A stretch of 64,000 nucleotides of DNA. Source: Rhodococcus sp. 14-2483-1-2. Lineage in GTDB: Bacteria; Actinomycetota; Actinomycetes; Mycobacteriales; Mycobacteriaceae. The stretch covers positions 248,001-312,000 of the forward strand of contig NZ_NPFW01000007.1 of the NCBI RefSeq assembly GCF_002259405.1. The letters run 5' to 3'. The translations under genes were made by a program, and so were the position numbers. Of this stretch, positions 8,407 through 19,797 are shown piece by piece (positions within the stretch are counted from its first letter, which is position 1; every line of letters starts with the position of its first letter). The notes under the pieces were generated by a model. That model searched no databases. It was not told where the DNA came from and worked only from the letters and a program-made list of their open reading frames with translations.

Positions 8407-9729
8407 TCAGTTGTACGGCCTACGCGCCGTTTCGGGATCGCCGTAGGTGATGGCGCGTTCGCGTCGGGTGCCGGTGGCCAGGGTTGCGGCCCAGTTGATC
8501 AGTGTCCCGACGCGATTGCGGTTGCCGGCGAGGAACGCGATGTGGATGACGCCCCACGAGACCCAGCCGAGGAACCCGGACATGCGCAGCGGCCCGGCCT
8601 GCACCAGTGCGTGTCCGCGGGCGATATAGGCAGCGGTGCCGAGGTCTCGGTACTTGAAATCCTTTCGCGCAGAATCGGATAGGTCCGCTGTGATTGCCGC
8701 GCCCGCCGCTCGGCCGCCCTGCATGGCCACCTCGGCGACTCCCGCAAGCTTGTTCAGCGACATGATGTCTCCGACGACGAAGACGTTGGAGTGTCCGGGG
8801 ATCGAGAGATCCGGTTGCACGGCGATGCGTCCCGATCGGTCCTGCTCCACTCCCATGGCGTCGGCGAGTTGCTTCACGAACGGGACAGCTTCCACGCCTG
8901 CGGTCCACAGCACGGTGTGGGTGTCGTAGCGTGTGACGGTCTTGGGTTCGGCCTTGGCCGTGACCTCGACGTCGGTGGCCGTGACGTCGGTGACGTGCAC
9001 ACCGAGATGCGTTTCCACGCCGACGGCATCGAGGGTGCGTTGCGCTTTCTTCGTCAGCGAGTCGGGGAACGATTCGAGTACGCGGTCGCCGCCGTGGAAC
9101 AGCAGAACTCGCGCTTCCGACGGGTGAATCGAATCGAACTCCTTTGCCAACGCTCTGGTGGCGAGTTCTCTTATCTGGCCGGCCAATTCGACTCCGGTCG
9201 GGCCTCCACCGGCCACCGCGAAGGTGAGCCACGGCCTGCGCTCCTCGGGGGTGGGGAGAGACTCGGCCATCTCGAAGGCGGAGATCAACTTTCGCCTGAT
9301 CGCAAGGGCGTCGTCGAGGGTCTTCATGCCCGGTGCCCACTGCACGTATTCGTCGTGGCCGTGGTACGCCTGCTGCATTCCGACGGCGACGACGAGGTAG
9401 TCGTAGGGCAGCTCGAAGGTCGAGCCGTCGAATCGGCTCGCGGTCACCACTCCGCCGTCGCCGGCCGAGCCGTCGCCCACTGCGGTCACCGAGGTCGCTT
9501 CACCCAATGCCACGTGCACGTTCTTCTGCTTGCGCAGCAGGTGTCGCAGTGGACTGGCGATCGAGCCCTCGGACACCAGACCGGTGGCGCACTGGTAGAG
9601 CAGTGGCTGGAAGACGTGAGAGGTTCCTCGTTCGAGCACGGTCACATCGACGTCCTCGTTGCGCAGACGTCGGGCCGCATGAAGTCCGCCGAATCCGCCG
9701 CCGAGGACCAAAACCCGTGGACGTGCCAT
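8407..9729 (-). CDS. type II NADH dehydrogenase (NAD(P)/FAD oxidoreductase)
   Basis: 440 residues. The N-terminal FAD motif is GGGFGG at residues 10-15, the NAD motif AGGGPTGVELAG lies near residue 170, and the second FAD motif VFVVGDIM is near 315. The C-terminal hydrophobic stretch (LGWVSWGVIHIAFLAG) is typical of single-subunit NDH-2 enzymes, which sit on the inner membrane face and pass electrons from NADH to menaquinone without proton pumping. Start ATG with a GGGAG-type ribosome binding site. It stands alone between the catabolic operon and the copper-related genes. Confidence 0.85.
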   Translation of the reverse strand: MARPRVLVLGGGFGGLHAARRLRNEDVDVTVLERGTSHVFQPLLYQCATGLVSEGSIASPLRHLLRKQKNVHVALGEATSVTAVGDGSAGDGGVVTASRFDGSTFELPYDYLVVAVGMQQAYHGHDEYVQWAPGMKTLDDALAIRRKLISAFEMAESLPTPEERRPWLTFAVAGGGPTGVELAGQIRELATRALAKEFDSIHPSEARVLLFHGGDRVLESFPDSLTKKAQRTLDAVGVETHLGVHVTDVTATDVEVTAKAEPKTVTRYDTHTVLWTAGVEAVPFVKQLADAMGVEQDRSGRIAVQPDLSIPGHSNVFVVGDIMSLNKLAGVAEVAMQGGRAAGAAITADLSDSARKDFKYRDLGTAAYIARGHALVQAGPLRMSGFLGWVSWGVIHIAFLAGNRNRVGTLINWAATLATGTRRERAITYGDPETARRPYN

Positions 9730-9788
9730 GTGAACGCTCTCCCTCGGACCGAACTGCGGAGATGGATTCTCCGATATTCGAGCCTACT

Positions 9789-9825
9789 CGAGTGCCGCAC
9801 CCCCGGTCGGGGGGTACGGCACTCG
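9789..9825 (-). terminator. hairpin terminator after the DUF305 gene
   Basis: CGAGTGCCG at 9789-9797 pairs with CGGCACTCG at 9817-9825 and encloses a C-rich/G-rich inner stem. No clear T tract follows. The position, 14 bases past the DUF305 stop on the minus strand and before the NADH dehydrogenase start, fits a terminator separating the two. Confidence 0.6.
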
Positions 9826-9838
9826 ACGTCGATGCAGA

Positions 9839-10456
9839 TCAGCCGAGCAACGCCCGCATGGTGTCGATTTCCTGTTGCTGCGTGGCCACGATGGTGCGAG
9901 CCATCTCCTGCGCGTCGGGGTTCGAGCCGTCGGCGATCTCGGTCTTCGCCATCTCGATCGCGCCTTCGTGGTGCTCGATCATCATCGTCAACCATCGGCG
10001 GTCGAACTCGGGACCGGTGGCCGCAGTCAACGCGTCCATGTCCTGTTGGGTCATCATGCCTGTGCCCGAGCCGTGGTCCATCTCGCCCATGTCGGACGAG
10101 GGTGCCGGCTGACCCCATTCGGCGAGCCAGGCGGTCATCCGCTCCATTTCCGGTTGCTGCGCGGCTTCGATCGCCGACGCCAATGCCACGACGTCCGGAT
10201 TGTCGGTGCGACCCTCGACCATTGCCGCCATCTCGATTGCCTGTGCATGATGCGGGTACATCATCCGAGCGAACATAACGTCCGCATCATCGAACTGAGC
10301 GGATGCGTCGGCCTGGGTAGATGGCACCGACGACGAGTTCGACGCGCTCATCGAATGGCCGTCCATCGGCATGTCGGAAGTGTCGCTGCTGCAGCCGGCG
10401 ACGAGGAACACGCTCACGGTGGCGGCAGCCAGCGACGCGACGAGTGTTGTACGCAT
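9839..10456 (-). CDS. DUF305 domain lipoprotein (copper-associated)
   Basis: 205 residues with a lipoprotein signal: a hydrophobic helix then LVAGC, with C22 the predicted lipidated residue. A Ser/Asp/Met-rich linker (MPMDGHSM) leads to two DUF305 repeats, each with an H-H motif: ARMMYPHHAQAIEMA and TMMIEHHEGAIEMA. This ferritin-like four-helix family is found in copper-tolerance loci. The start at 10456 (MRTTLVAS) has AAGGAG upstream; an upstream in-frame TTG is less likely. It lies behind another Met/His-rich gene with a copper-type operator, so a periplasmic copper-binding role is inferred. Confidence 0.82.
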   Translation of the reverse strand: MRTTLVASLAAATVSVFLVAGCSSDTSDMPMDGHSMSASNSSSVPSTQADASAQFDDADVMFARMMYPHHAQAIEMAAMVEGRTDNPDVVALASAIEAAQQPEMERMTAWLAEWGQPAPSSDMGEMDHGSGTGMMTQQDMDALTAATGPEFDRRWLTMMIEHHEGAIEMAKTEIADGSNPDAQEMARTIVATQQQEIDTMRALLG

Positions 10457-10508
10457 GTGAATCTCCTTGAACAAGTGCGAAATACAGGGATCTTGGTATG
10501 CCGATCCG

Positions 10509-10530
10509 CCGGTGGTCGTGCATCCACCGG
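10509..10530 (-). terminator. small hairpin after the His/Met-rich secreted protein gene
   Basis: CCGGTGG at 10509-10515 pairs with CCACCGG at 10524-10530 with an 8-base loop, just past the stop of the upstream minus-strand gene. There is no T tract, so it may only pause or protect the transcript on the way to the DUF305 gene. Confidence 0.35.
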
Positions 10531-10538
10531 GCTCCCTG

Positions 10539-10934
10539 TCACACTCGCAAGGTCACCGATCTGTCCAGCTCCCAGAGGGTCCACGGCGGCGCACGCTCCG
10601 AGACGGAGTCGGTGCGCCCTCGGATACCGTCCTCCGACATCGGCGAGTGGACGCAACCGACGCTCGCCGATGGGACCGACAGTGCAGCCCACGACACCGT
10701 TGCTCCCGCGCACGGATGCATCATCTGATGTGCCGACGGGCCGTCGTGGTCACCGGCCGCCACCTGTACCGGATCATCGTGGCGGGCCGTCGACGCCATG
10801 GCCGAGTGTTCGCTGCTCATCGACGTGCTCGGTGTCGCCGAGTGCATCAGCAGCACCCCGAAGACGGTCAGTGCGATCAGCAATCCGGTCGCCGAGGCAA
10901 TGCCCGGGCGACTGCGTCGGATCACTGAATGCAT
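10539..10934 (-). CDS. His/Met-rich exported protein, DUF6153-like
   Basis: 131 residues with one N-terminal membrane-spanning or signal segment (about residues 13-31). The exported part is rich in His, Met and Ser (SSEHSAM, HDDPVQVAAGDHDGPSAHQMMHPC). It ends in a Trp-containing tail, and two cysteines could form a disulfide or bind metal. The composition and the RicR/CsoR-type box 22 bases before its ATG point to a copper-responsive exported protein; DUF6153 is the family name I associate with such actinobacterial proteins, from memory. It probably shares a transcript with the DUF305 gene 82 bases downstream. Confidence 0.65.
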   Translation of the reverse strand: MHSVIRRSRPGIASATGLLIALTVFGVLLMHSATPSTSMSSEHSAMASTARHDDPVQVAAGDHDGPSAHQMMHPCAGATVSWAALSVPSASVGCVHSPMSEDGIRGRTDSVSERAPPWTLWELDRSVTLRV

Positions 10935-10955
10935 GTCGTCGACGATAGCAAGACA

Positions 10956-10970
10956 TACCCCCTAGGGGTA
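10956..10970. promoter_or_regulatory. RicR/CsoR-type operator
   Basis: TACCC-CCTAG-GGGTA is a perfect match to the TACCC-N5-GGGTA palindrome bound by CsoR-family repressors such as mycobacterial RicR. It sits 22 bases upstream of the minus-strand His/Met-rich protein start and about 115 bases upstream of the divergent universal stress protein. Copper-dependent derepression of the minus-strand genes is the likely role. Confidence 0.75.
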
Positions 10971-10977
10971 GTCAGCG

Positions 10978-11010
10978 GGGACTTCCGCCCCGCACCGAAG
11001 GACTTCCGCC
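10978..11010. promoter_or_regulatory. direct repeat resembling DosR half-boxes
   Basis: GGACTTCCGCC occurs at 10979-10989 and again at 11000-11010, exactly 21 bp (two helical turns) apart. The first copy extends to GGGACTTCCGCCCC, close to the DosR/DevR core GGGACTTNNGGCCC. It precedes the USP-phosphoketolase operon by about 75-105 bases, a usual place for DosR activation. Confidence 0.5.
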
Positions 11011-11085
11011 TCTGTCGGCGACGGTCCCATCCGGGCCATGCTCGTCATGTATCTGCACACGTGGGGCAATGGACGGGAATTCGTC

Positions 11086-11964
11086 ATGAATGCATCGAGC
11101 CGGGTAGTCGTCGGAGTGGACGGATCTGCAACATCTCTCGACGCGGTCCGCTGGGCAACACGCGAGGCTGTTCGACGCCACGCTCCGCTTGAGTTGGTCA
11201 CGTCGTCTCTGTTCGCGCCGGGAACCTACGGGGATGCCATCAGCCTTCGGATCGGTGCGTTCTCCGACCCGGATGTCGAGGCCAAGCGTGTGCTGACCAC
11301 CGCGGTCGATGTTGCGCACAAGGCCGCAGCAGGCAATTCACTGATTCTCGACACCCGCCTCGAACACGGCTCTGCTGCACGGAACCTGACGCACTTCGAC
11401 GTCGCGCCCGCCATGATCGTCGTCGGGTCGAGGGGTCTCGGCGAGTTCACCGGCGGGTTGATCGGGTCGGTCAGTACCGCAGTTGTCACGCATGCGAAAT
11501 GCCCTGTTGCAGTGATCAAATCGAATACCGTCAGCGACGGTCCGGTCGTCGTCGGGGTGGATTGCACCGCCAACAGCCAACCTGCCATCGGATTCGCACT
11601 GAAGGAAGCGTCACTTCGAGGCGTCGACCTCGTCGCCGTGCACGCCTGGAGCGACCTCGAGCTCGGCAGTGTGTTGACGCGCGACGACGAAGGTCCGTGG
11701 GTCGATTCCGAACTCGCCGAGAAAACGTCGTTGGCGGAGAGCCTTGCCGGCTGGTCGGAGGACTACCCGGACGTCACCGTCCACCGTGTGGTGGTTCAGG
11801 ACAGGCCGGTTCGTGAGCTGGTCCGTGCATCCGAGTCGGCGCAGTTGATCGTGGTGGGAAGCCGCGGCCGCGGTGGATTCACATCGATGCTTCTCGGTTC
11901 CACCTCGCGTGCGGTGTTGCATTCGGTGGATGTTCCCGTCGTCGTCGTCCCCACGAACCGATGA
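11086..11964 (+). CDS. universal stress protein, tandem UspA domains
   Basis: 292 residues made of two UspA domains that start [11 protein letters not shown] and [11 protein letters not shown]. Both keep the ATP-binding G-x2-G-x9-GS pattern ([15 protein letters not shown] and [15 protein letters not shown]). Tandem USPs of this length are abundant in mycobacterial dormancy regulons. ATG 11086 was chosen as it directly precedes the first domain. The stop overlaps the phosphoketolase start (ATGA), so the two are coupled. DosR-like repeats lie upstream. Confidence 0.87.
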   Translation: MNASSRVVVGVDGSATSLDAVRWATREAVRRHAPLELVTSSLFAPGTYGDAISLRIGAFSDPDVEAKRVLTTAVDVAHKAAAGNSLILDTRLEHGSAARNLTHFDVAPAMIVVGSRGLGEFTGGLIGSVSTAVVTHAKCPVAVIKSNTVSDGPVVVGVDCTANSQPAIGFALKEASLRGVDLVAVHAWSDLELGSVLTRDDEGPWVDSELAEKTSLAESLAGWSEDYPDVTVHRVVVQDRPVRELVRASESAQLIVVGSRGRGGFTSMLLGSTSRAVLHSVDVPVVVVPTNR

Positions 11965-14351
11965 CCGCGCCCACCACCGAAACCGGTTACAGCTCCGATG
12001 ACCTCGACGCAGACCTGCGCTACTGGGCTGCGGCGAACTACCTCACTGTGGCGCAGATCTATCTGCAGGACAACGTGTTGCTGCGCCGACCCCTGGAATC
12101 CGAGCACATCAAGCCGAGGCTGCTCGGGCACTGGGGCACGAGTCCCGGACTGTCGATGATCTACACCCTCCTCAATCGCGTGATTCGTCGAACCCATTCG
12201 GACTGGCTGTACGTCACCGGTCCGGGCCACGGCGGTCCGGCATTGGTGGCCAACACCTACATCGAGGGAACCTACAGCGAGATCTACCCGAAGATTTCGC
12301 TCGACGACGAGGGCGTCCACCGTCTGTGTCGGCAATTCTCCACTCCCGGAGGCATTCCGAGCCACGTCAGTGTCCAGACGCCGGGCAGCATTCACGAGGG
12401 CGGTGAGCTGGGCTACGCCCTCGTCCACGCCGCCGGTGCAGCATTCGACAATCCCGATCTGATCGTCGCCTGTGTCGTCGGGGACGGCGAGGCCGAAACC
12501 GGGCCGCTGTCCGGTTCGTGGAAGATACCGGCCTTTCTCAACCCGATTCGCGACGGTGCCGTGTTGCCCATCCTGCATCTGAACGACGGAAAAATCTCCG
12601 GACCAACGGTTCTCGGACGCACCACCGATCGATCGATCGCGGACTACCTGAGTGGCCAGGGGTGGGCACCACTGTTCGTCGAGGGCGACGACCCACGAGA
12701 GGTGTTCCCGGCGCTTCATTCTGCCCTCACCCGAGCCCACGACGCGATCGAGAGAATCCAGCACGCCGCCCGCAACGGAGAACCGCAACACGACATCGCA
12801 TGGCCCGCTGTCGTTCTACGCACCCCCAAGGGCTGGACCGGACCGCACGAGGTGGACGGCAAGCTCATCGAAGGCACACATTGGGCGCACCAGGTGCCGC
12901 TGTCGGGAGTCCGCGAGAACCCAGCGCATCTGGCTGTGCTCGAGAAGTGGCTCCTCTCCTACGATCCCCGATCGTTGTTCGACGACAACGGTGCTCCGGT
13001 CGACTCCATCCGCGAGCTCGCTCCGTCCGGCACCGAACGCCTAGGTGCCACTCCGTATGCGAACGGCGGTCTTCTGTTGCAGCCCCTCGTGATTCGCGAT
13101 CTCGAGAACTACGCGCTCACGGTCGAGTCCCCGGGGCGCACGTCGCACGAGACGACCACCGTGCTCGGGGAGATGATGCGCGATATCTACCTCGACAACG
13201 CACAGCCCCACGGTGGCGGCAACTTTCGTCTGTTCTGTCCCGACGAGACCGCGAGCAACCGCCTGCAGGCCGTGTTCGAGGCCACCGACAGATGCTGGCA
13301 GCTGCCGACCACCGAGTTCGACGACGGTCTAGGTCCCGACGGCCGCGTGATGGAGGTGCTCAGTGAGCACCTCTGCGAGGGCTGGCTCGAGGCGTACCTG
13401 CTGTCGGGTCGACACGGCCTGTTCGCGAGCTACGAGGCCTTCGCCATGGTGAGTGTGTCGATGCTGATCCAGCACACCAAGTGGCTTCAGCACGCCGCCA
13501 CACTCGCATGGCGAGCACCGGTGGCGTCCCTCAACGTGCTGCTCACCAGCACGTGTTGGCGCAACGACCACAACGGATTCAGCCATCAGGGTCCCGGACT
13601 GATCGACGCGGTGATCCCTCTGGCACCGGACGTGGTGCGCGTGTGGCTACCACCGGATTCCAATACCCTCCTCGCCGTTGCCGATCATTGCTTCCGCAGT
13701 CGAGGTCACGTCAACGTCCTGGTGGTGGACAAGCAGAGTCACCCGCAGTATCTGACGCTTCCCGAGGCACGGGCGCATGCAGCGGCGGGTGCGTCCCGCT
13801 GGGACTGGGCCGGCACCGAGGAGACCGATACCGAGGAAGATCCCGAGATCGTTCTGGCGTGTGCCGGCGACGTGCCGACCGAGGAAACCCTGGCTGCCGC
13901 ACAGTTGTTGCGCACGTGGACTCCCGAGCTCAGGGTCCGCGTGGTCAACGTCATCGATCTGATGGCGCTGCTTCCCGTCGTCGATCATCCGCACGGATTC
14001 TCCGACGAGCAGTTCGTCGATCTGTTCACCGCCTCGGTCGATGTGGTCTTCGCGTTCCACGGCTATCCCCGCGCGGTGCACCAACTGGTGCACGGCCGAC
14101 CCGACGCCCAGCGGTTCCATGTTCGTGGATTCATCGAACAGGGCACCACGACAACACCGTTCGACATGGTGGTGCTCAACAAGATCAGTCGCTATCACCT
14201 CGCGCTCGCAGCACTCGACCGAGCGGGCACTGCGCCGGCCGGTGCCGAACGACTGCGGCAGCACTGCCAGGACCAACTCGTTCGGCACGATGCCTACATC
14301 CGGGAACATTTCGAGGATCTTCCCGAGATTCGACAATGGCGGTGGTCGTGA
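11961..14351 (+). CDS. phosphoketolase (xylulose-5-phosphate/fructose-6-phosphate)
   Basis: 796 residues, the normal family length. Thiamine-diphosphate-dependent enzyme that cleaves xylulose-5-P (or fructose-6-P) with phosphate to acetyl-P plus glyceraldehyde-3-P (or erythrose-4-P). Motifs: [15 protein letters not shown] near residue 75, [11 protein letters not shown] near 145, and the cofactor site [11 protein letters not shown] near 173. The C-terminal half shows the GFSHQGPG block. Coupled to a universal stress protein by a 4-base overlap, which suggests use under low oxygen or respiratory inhibition, when acetyl-P gives ATP without the respiratory chain (inference). Confidence 0.95.
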   Translation: MTAPTTETGYSSDDLDADLRYWAAANYLTVAQIYLQDNVLLRRPLESEHIKPRLLGHWGTSPGLSMIYTLLNRVIRRTHSDWLYVTGPGHGGPALVANTYIEGTYSEIYPKISLDDEGVHRLCRQFSTPGGIPSHVSVQTPGSIHEGGELGYALVHAAGAAFDNPDLIVACVVGDGEAETGPLSGSWKIPAFLNPIRDGAVLPILHLNDGKISGPTVLGRTTDRSIADYLSGQGWAPLFVEGDDPREVFPALHSALTRAHDAIERIQHAARNGEPQHDIAWPAVVLRTPKGWTGPHEVDGKLIEGTHWAHQVPLSGVRENPAHLAVLEKWLLSYDPRSLFDDNGAPVDSIRELAPSGTERLGATPYANGGLLLQPLVIRDLENYALTVESPGRTSHETTTVLGEMMRDIYLDNAQPHGGGNFRLFCPDETASNRLQAVFEATDRCWQLPTTEFDDGLGPDGRVMEVLSEHLCEGWLEAYLLSGRHGLFASYEAFAMVSVSMLIQHTKWLQHAATLAWRAPVASLNVLLTSTCWRNDHNGFSHQGPGLIDAVIPLAPDVVRVWLPPDSNTLLAVADHCFRSRGHVNVLVVDKQSHPQYLTLPEARAHAAAGASRWDWAGTEETDTEEDPEIVLACAGDVPTEETLAAAQLLRTWTPELRVRVVNVIDLMALLPVVDHPHGFSDEQFVDLFTASVDVVFAFHGYPRAVHQLVHGRPDAQRFHVRGFIEQGTTTTPFDMVVLNKISRYHLALAALDRAGTAPAGAERLRQHCQDQLVRHDAYIREHFEDLPEIRQWRWS

Positions 14352-14362
14352 CCGCGAGGTGA

Positions 14363-15247
14363 CTACCCGCGGGCGATGATCAGCGGACAGTCGACGCGGT
14401 GGGCCAGCGACCGGACGGTGGATCCGAGAAGTCGGTCGCTGAAACCGTTGCGGCCGCTCGAACCGACGACGACGGCCTGCGCCCGCGGTGATACCTCGAG
14501 GATCTTCTCGACCACGTTGCCGCGCAATATCTTCTGCTGTACCACGACTTCCGGGTACTGTTCGCTCCAGCCGGACAGGCTCTCTGCCAACACGGTTCGA
14601 CCGTTCGAAAGGATCGCATCGGACCTGTCGGTGGCGGACGCGTCGGGCGCCGAGATCAGTTCGTCCGTCGACACGTGGACTGCAACCAGTTCCGCTCCCC
14701 GGAGTGAGGTTTCGTCGAAGGCCAACCGAACAGCGTTCTGGTTGTGCGGCGACCCGTCGATTCCGAGGACAACAGGGCCTCCCGACGAGTGCAGCTCGAC
14801 GCTTCCCGGCACGATGACCACAGGGCAGTGCGCTTGAACGGCCACCGCGGTGCTCACCGAGCCGAGCAGTTCGGCGAAGTATTCGCCGTTGCCACGAGAA
14901 CCCACCACCATCATCGAGGCACTCGAGGACTGCTCCAGCATGGCCTGAATCGTCGGTCCCACAATCGATTCGCTCGTGATGACGAGCGCGTCCGGGTTGT
15001 TCACCGAACGTCGAGCGACCAGAGACGCCCAGGCGAGGATCGACTCTGCAGCCGTGTGCTCCTCGGAGCCGATGTGCGACGGCAACGCGACGAAGCTGGT
15101 GTACAGAGCCTTGACTTGGTATGCGGACACCAGCTTCACCGGTACCCCACGCAACTCGGCCGCATGCGCGGCCCATCCGACTGCGTCGAGCGACGAGCCT
15201 GAGCCGTCGACTCCGACGACGATCGGAGACTGCCTCGAGGTACTCAT
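14363..15247 (-). CDS. universal stress protein, tandem UspA domains
   Basis: 294 residues with two UspA domains starting IVVGVDGSGSS and VVLGIDGSPHN. The ATP-binding signatures GSRGNGEYFAELLGS and GSSGRNGFSDRLLGS are present. Start ATG 15247, which overlaps the stop of the preceding USP gene by 4 bases, so the two are co-translated. It is convergent with phosphoketolase (11-base gap). The dormancy-region setting suggests expression together with DosR-controlled genes. Confidence 0.86.
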   Translation of the reverse strand: MSTSRQSPIVVGVDGSGSSLDAVGWAAHAAELRGVPVKLVSAYQVKALYTSFVALPSHIGSEEHTAAESILAWASLVARRSVNNPDALVITSESIVGPTIQAMLEQSSSASMMVVGSRGNGEYFAELLGSVSTAVAVQAHCPVVIVPGSVELHSSGGPVVLGIDGSPHNQNAVRLAFDETSLRGAELVAVHVSTDELISAPDASATDRSDAILSNGRTVLAESLSGWSEQYPEVVVQQKILRGNVVEKILEVSPRAQAVVVGSSGRNGFSDRLLGSTVRSLAHRVDCPLIIARG

Positions 15248-16086
15248 GCGTGCGGGACGACGAGGACGGGGCAATGGGCATGCCGCAGTACGGCGGTCAG
15301 TGTTCGTCCGGGCACTCGGTCTCGCTCGTGACCGACCACCATCAGCTGGGCTGTCTCGGAGACCGCCACCAGTTCCGATCCCGAGTCGGCCTCGGCATAG
15401 ACCGACGCCACACGAATGTCGGGATAGTCCGCGCCGAAGGGTTCGAGCCGAACGTCCATTGCCGATTCGGGGTGTAGCCCGTCGCCCGGGCCGCTGAGAG
15501 CGGACGCGAGAATGGAGGAGACAGCCTGAGTGTGCACCGCCAACACACTGGCCGCCCTGATCGATGCCTCGTGAAATGCCTGAGCCACCACGACATCGGC
15601 TTGCGAGACGTCGGCGTCACCCAGGGCTGCAACGACCGGGCCGCGGCGTTCGGCGTCGAAGTGACGGACGATCGCCACGGGGTGGGGCGATGCTTCGACC
15701 ACGGCGCCGACCATCGATCCGAGTACCCAGGCGGCCACCGCACTGCCGGTGGTGGTCCCCAGTACCAGCAGAGACGCAGATCCGGCCTCGGTCGACATCA
15801 CCGATTCGGGCCGCCCCTGCAGAACGACCGATTCCACGAGAACCGACGGATCGATCGCCGCGGCCGCATCCGTTGCGCGACTCAATGCCGTGCGGGCATA
15901 GTCACCGTCGACATCCGGAGCGCCGTAGACGGTTTCGGGCACCGCGTGTCTGTCGATCACGTGGATCAACCGAAGTGACGTGCCCCGCCCGCGTGCCTCC
16001 TGCACGGCGAACCGAACCGCATCGAGTGCGGTCTCCGATCCGTCGATTCCGACCACGACCGGTCCGGTGGAATGTGAAGTGTTCAT
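15244..16086 (-). CDS. universal stress protein with a degenerate second domain
   Basis: 280 residues. The first UspA domain starts VVVGIDGSETA. It keeps only part of the nucleotide signature (GTTTGSAVAAWVLGS). The second domain has lost it: the usual G-x2-G-x9-GS is replaced by GHERDRVPGRTLTA. The C-terminal VVVP-like strand is retained, so the fold is likely intact but nucleotide binding by the second half is doubtful. First gene of a two-gene USP operon; a 6-bp inverted repeat AGGTCA-N10-TGACCT (16159-16180) lies upstream. Confidence 0.82.
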   Translation of the reverse strand: MNTSHSTGPVVVGIDGSETALDAVRFAVQEARGRGTSLRLIHVIDRHAVPETVYGAPDVDGDYARTALSRATDAAAAIDPSVLVESVVLQGRPESVMSTEAGSASLLVLGTTTGSAVAAWVLGSMVGAVVEASPHPVAIVRHFDAERRGPVVAALGDADVSQADVVVAQAFHEASIRAASVLAVHTQAVSSILASALSGPGDGLHPESAMDVRLEPFGADYPDIRVASVYAEADSGSELVAVSETAQLMVVGHERDRVPGRTLTAVLRHAHCPVLVVPHA

Positions 16087-16158
16087 CAGATGCCTCTCGA
16101 TGGTGCGCGTCTACGACGAGAACGCTACGAGCGCAGGCACACCTGGCACAGCAGTCCG

Positions 16159-16180
16159 AGGTCATCGGAACAAGTGACCT
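16159..16180. promoter_or_regulatory. 6-bp inverted repeat upstream of the USP pair
   Basis: AGGTCA at 16159-16164 and TGACCT at 16175-16180 frame a 10-base spacer in the 107-base gap between the USP operon and the end of the sensor kinase gene. It could be an operator near the USP promoter. The match to the DosR consensus is weak and no regulator is assigned. Confidence 0.3.
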
Positions 16181-16193
16181 AGGTCGTCCGCCG

Positions 16194-18555
<2,362 letters not shown>

Positions 18556-18645
18556 GTCCAACCCCTCACCCGCGTCCTCGGTGGGCGCATCTTTCCCAAC
18601 ACTACGGACCCGCACACGGGAGAGCTCGACCTTTGGTCATCGAAA

Positions 18646-18665
18646 GTGGGGCCGAAAGTCCCTGA
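18646..18665. promoter_or_regulatory. DosR box
   Basis: Read on the minus strand the site is GGGACTTTCGGCCCC, a near-perfect match to the GGGACTTNNGGCCC DosR core. It lies about 83 bases before the plus-strand USP start and about 90 bases before the divergent devR start, so it can serve one or both promoters, including autoregulation. Confidence 0.75.
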
Positions 18666-18748
18666 TCTCGGTGTAGTTGTCCTGGCGCGCGGATGCCGAG
18701 CCGAAGCGTCTGATGGAGCTCTGGCACCACCTCGAAGGGACTCATCAG

Positions 18749-19660
18749 ATGGGCAGATCCCACACCGTCGTCGGAGTCGACGGTTCAGCCGCGTCTCTGG
18801 ACGCTGTCCGGTGGGCCGTGCTCGATGCCGAACTGCACGGCTCCGACCTGACGATCGTCTCGGCCGTCCCGACGGTTCTCACGGGCCTCGATGCCCTACC
18901 CGAACGGACATCCGCGCATCTGAGGTTCGAGACGAACCGCATTCTGGACGAGGCTATGTCGATAGCCCGGCCGACGGGGTCGGCCGGGTCCACCATCGCC
19001 GTCGACGTGGTTCTGTCGGACCGCCCCGCCGCTGCCGCTCTACTCGAGATGTCCGAGACGTCTCGGATGGTTGTCATCGGGACACGCGGACTCGGTGCGG
19101 CACAACGCACGTCGTTGGGTTCGGTCAGCGTCGCGCTGAGTACGCATGCACACTGCCCGGTCACGGTCGTACATGCATGGCCGATGAGCGGCTACACGGG
19201 GTTCGAGGCGGTCGTGGTCGGCGTCGATGGAACCTCGGCCGCGATGGCCGCGGTGGAGCGGGCGTTCGAGGAGGCAGAAGTCCGAAGCGCTCCACTCACC
19301 GCACTGCACGCGTGGGCCGATTCGGATCTGTCGATAGGGATGTCGGTTCCCGGCCTCGATTGGGCGGACCATCGACCCGAAGCCGACGGCGTGTTGGCAA
19401 GGGCCGTCGATGATTGCGCGCGTCGGCATCCGACGGTGGCACTACGACAGGTGGCGGTCAGAGACCGACCGGTCCACGCACTGCTGGACCACGCGCAGAG
19501 CGCCCAACTGGTGGTGCTGGGCAGTCACGGTCGCGGAGGATTCGCCGGAATGATGCTCGGCTCGACCAGCCGCTCGGTGATGGCACGCGCATCGTGTCCG
19601 GTCACCGTTGTGCCCAGTGCCGCGCGCAACAGAACGCCTGCGACGAAGGAGTACCTGTGA
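18749..19660 (+). CDS. universal stress protein, tandem UspA domains
   Basis: 303 residues with two UspA domains ([11 protein letters not shown] and VVVGVDGTSAA) and nucleotide signatures GTRGLGAAQRTSLGS and GSHGRGGFAGMMLGS. ATG 18749 was chosen because GAAGGGA lies upstream and the domain begins 6 residues in. First gene of an operon with a microprotein, a flavodoxin-like protein and a DUF1003 membrane protein. A strong DosR box lies about 85 bases upstream, so induction by hypoxia or NO through the adjacent DosRS pair is likely. Confidence 0.88.
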   Translation: MGRSHTVVGVDGSAASLDAVRWAVLDAELHGSDLTIVSAVPTVLTGLDALPERTSAHLRFETNRILDEAMSIARPTGSAGSTIAVDVVLSDRPAAAALLEMSETSRMVVIGTRGLGAAQRTSLGSVSVALSTHAHCPVTVVHAWPMSGYTGFEAVVVGVDGTSAAMAAVERAFEEAEVRSAPLTALHAWADSDLSIGMSVPGLDWADHRPEADGVLARAVDDCARRHPTVALRQVAVRDRPVHALLDHAQSAQLVVLGSHGRGGFAGMMLGSTSRSVMARASCPVTVVPSAARNRTPATKEYL

Positions 19661-19797
19661 AAACTGCGGAAGAACTGTTCGACCCGCGACATGCGTGCGC
19701 CGATCCGGATCGACTGCAGCACCTGACGGACATGAATCATTTTGCACTGCAATTCAACCGAAGCCGAACCGACAGGACATCCACATGCGCATACTGA
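19657..19797 (+). CDS. 46-residue microprotein in the USP-flavodoxin operon
   Basis: GTG 19657 overlaps the USP stop as GTGA, and the frame runs 46 codons to a TGA that overlaps the flavodoxin start by 13 bases. The product starts MKTAEELFDPRHA, has a D/H/R-rich middle and ends RTSTCAY. Not recognised. The tight overlaps at both ends favour real translation, either as a product or as a coupling device for the flavodoxin gene. Confidence 0.45.
   Translation: MKTAEELFDPRHACADPDRLQHLTDMNHFALQFNRSRTDRTSTCAY

Noticed and set aside
8791..10278. 495-residue plus-strand frame opposite the NADH dehydrogenase and DUF305 genes
   Set aside because: Arg/Ser/Gly-rich composition with no domain, typical of the shadow of high-GC genes; both real genes have clear motifs on the minus strand.
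13647..15281. 544-residue minus-strand frame across the phosphoketolase end and a USP gene
   Set aside because: Overlaps two strongly supported genes in other frames and shows no domain.
16159..16180. Reading the AGGTCA-N10-TGACCT repeat as a DosR box
   Set aside because: Too few core positions match the GGGACTTNNGGCCC consensus; kept only as an unassigned inverted repeat.
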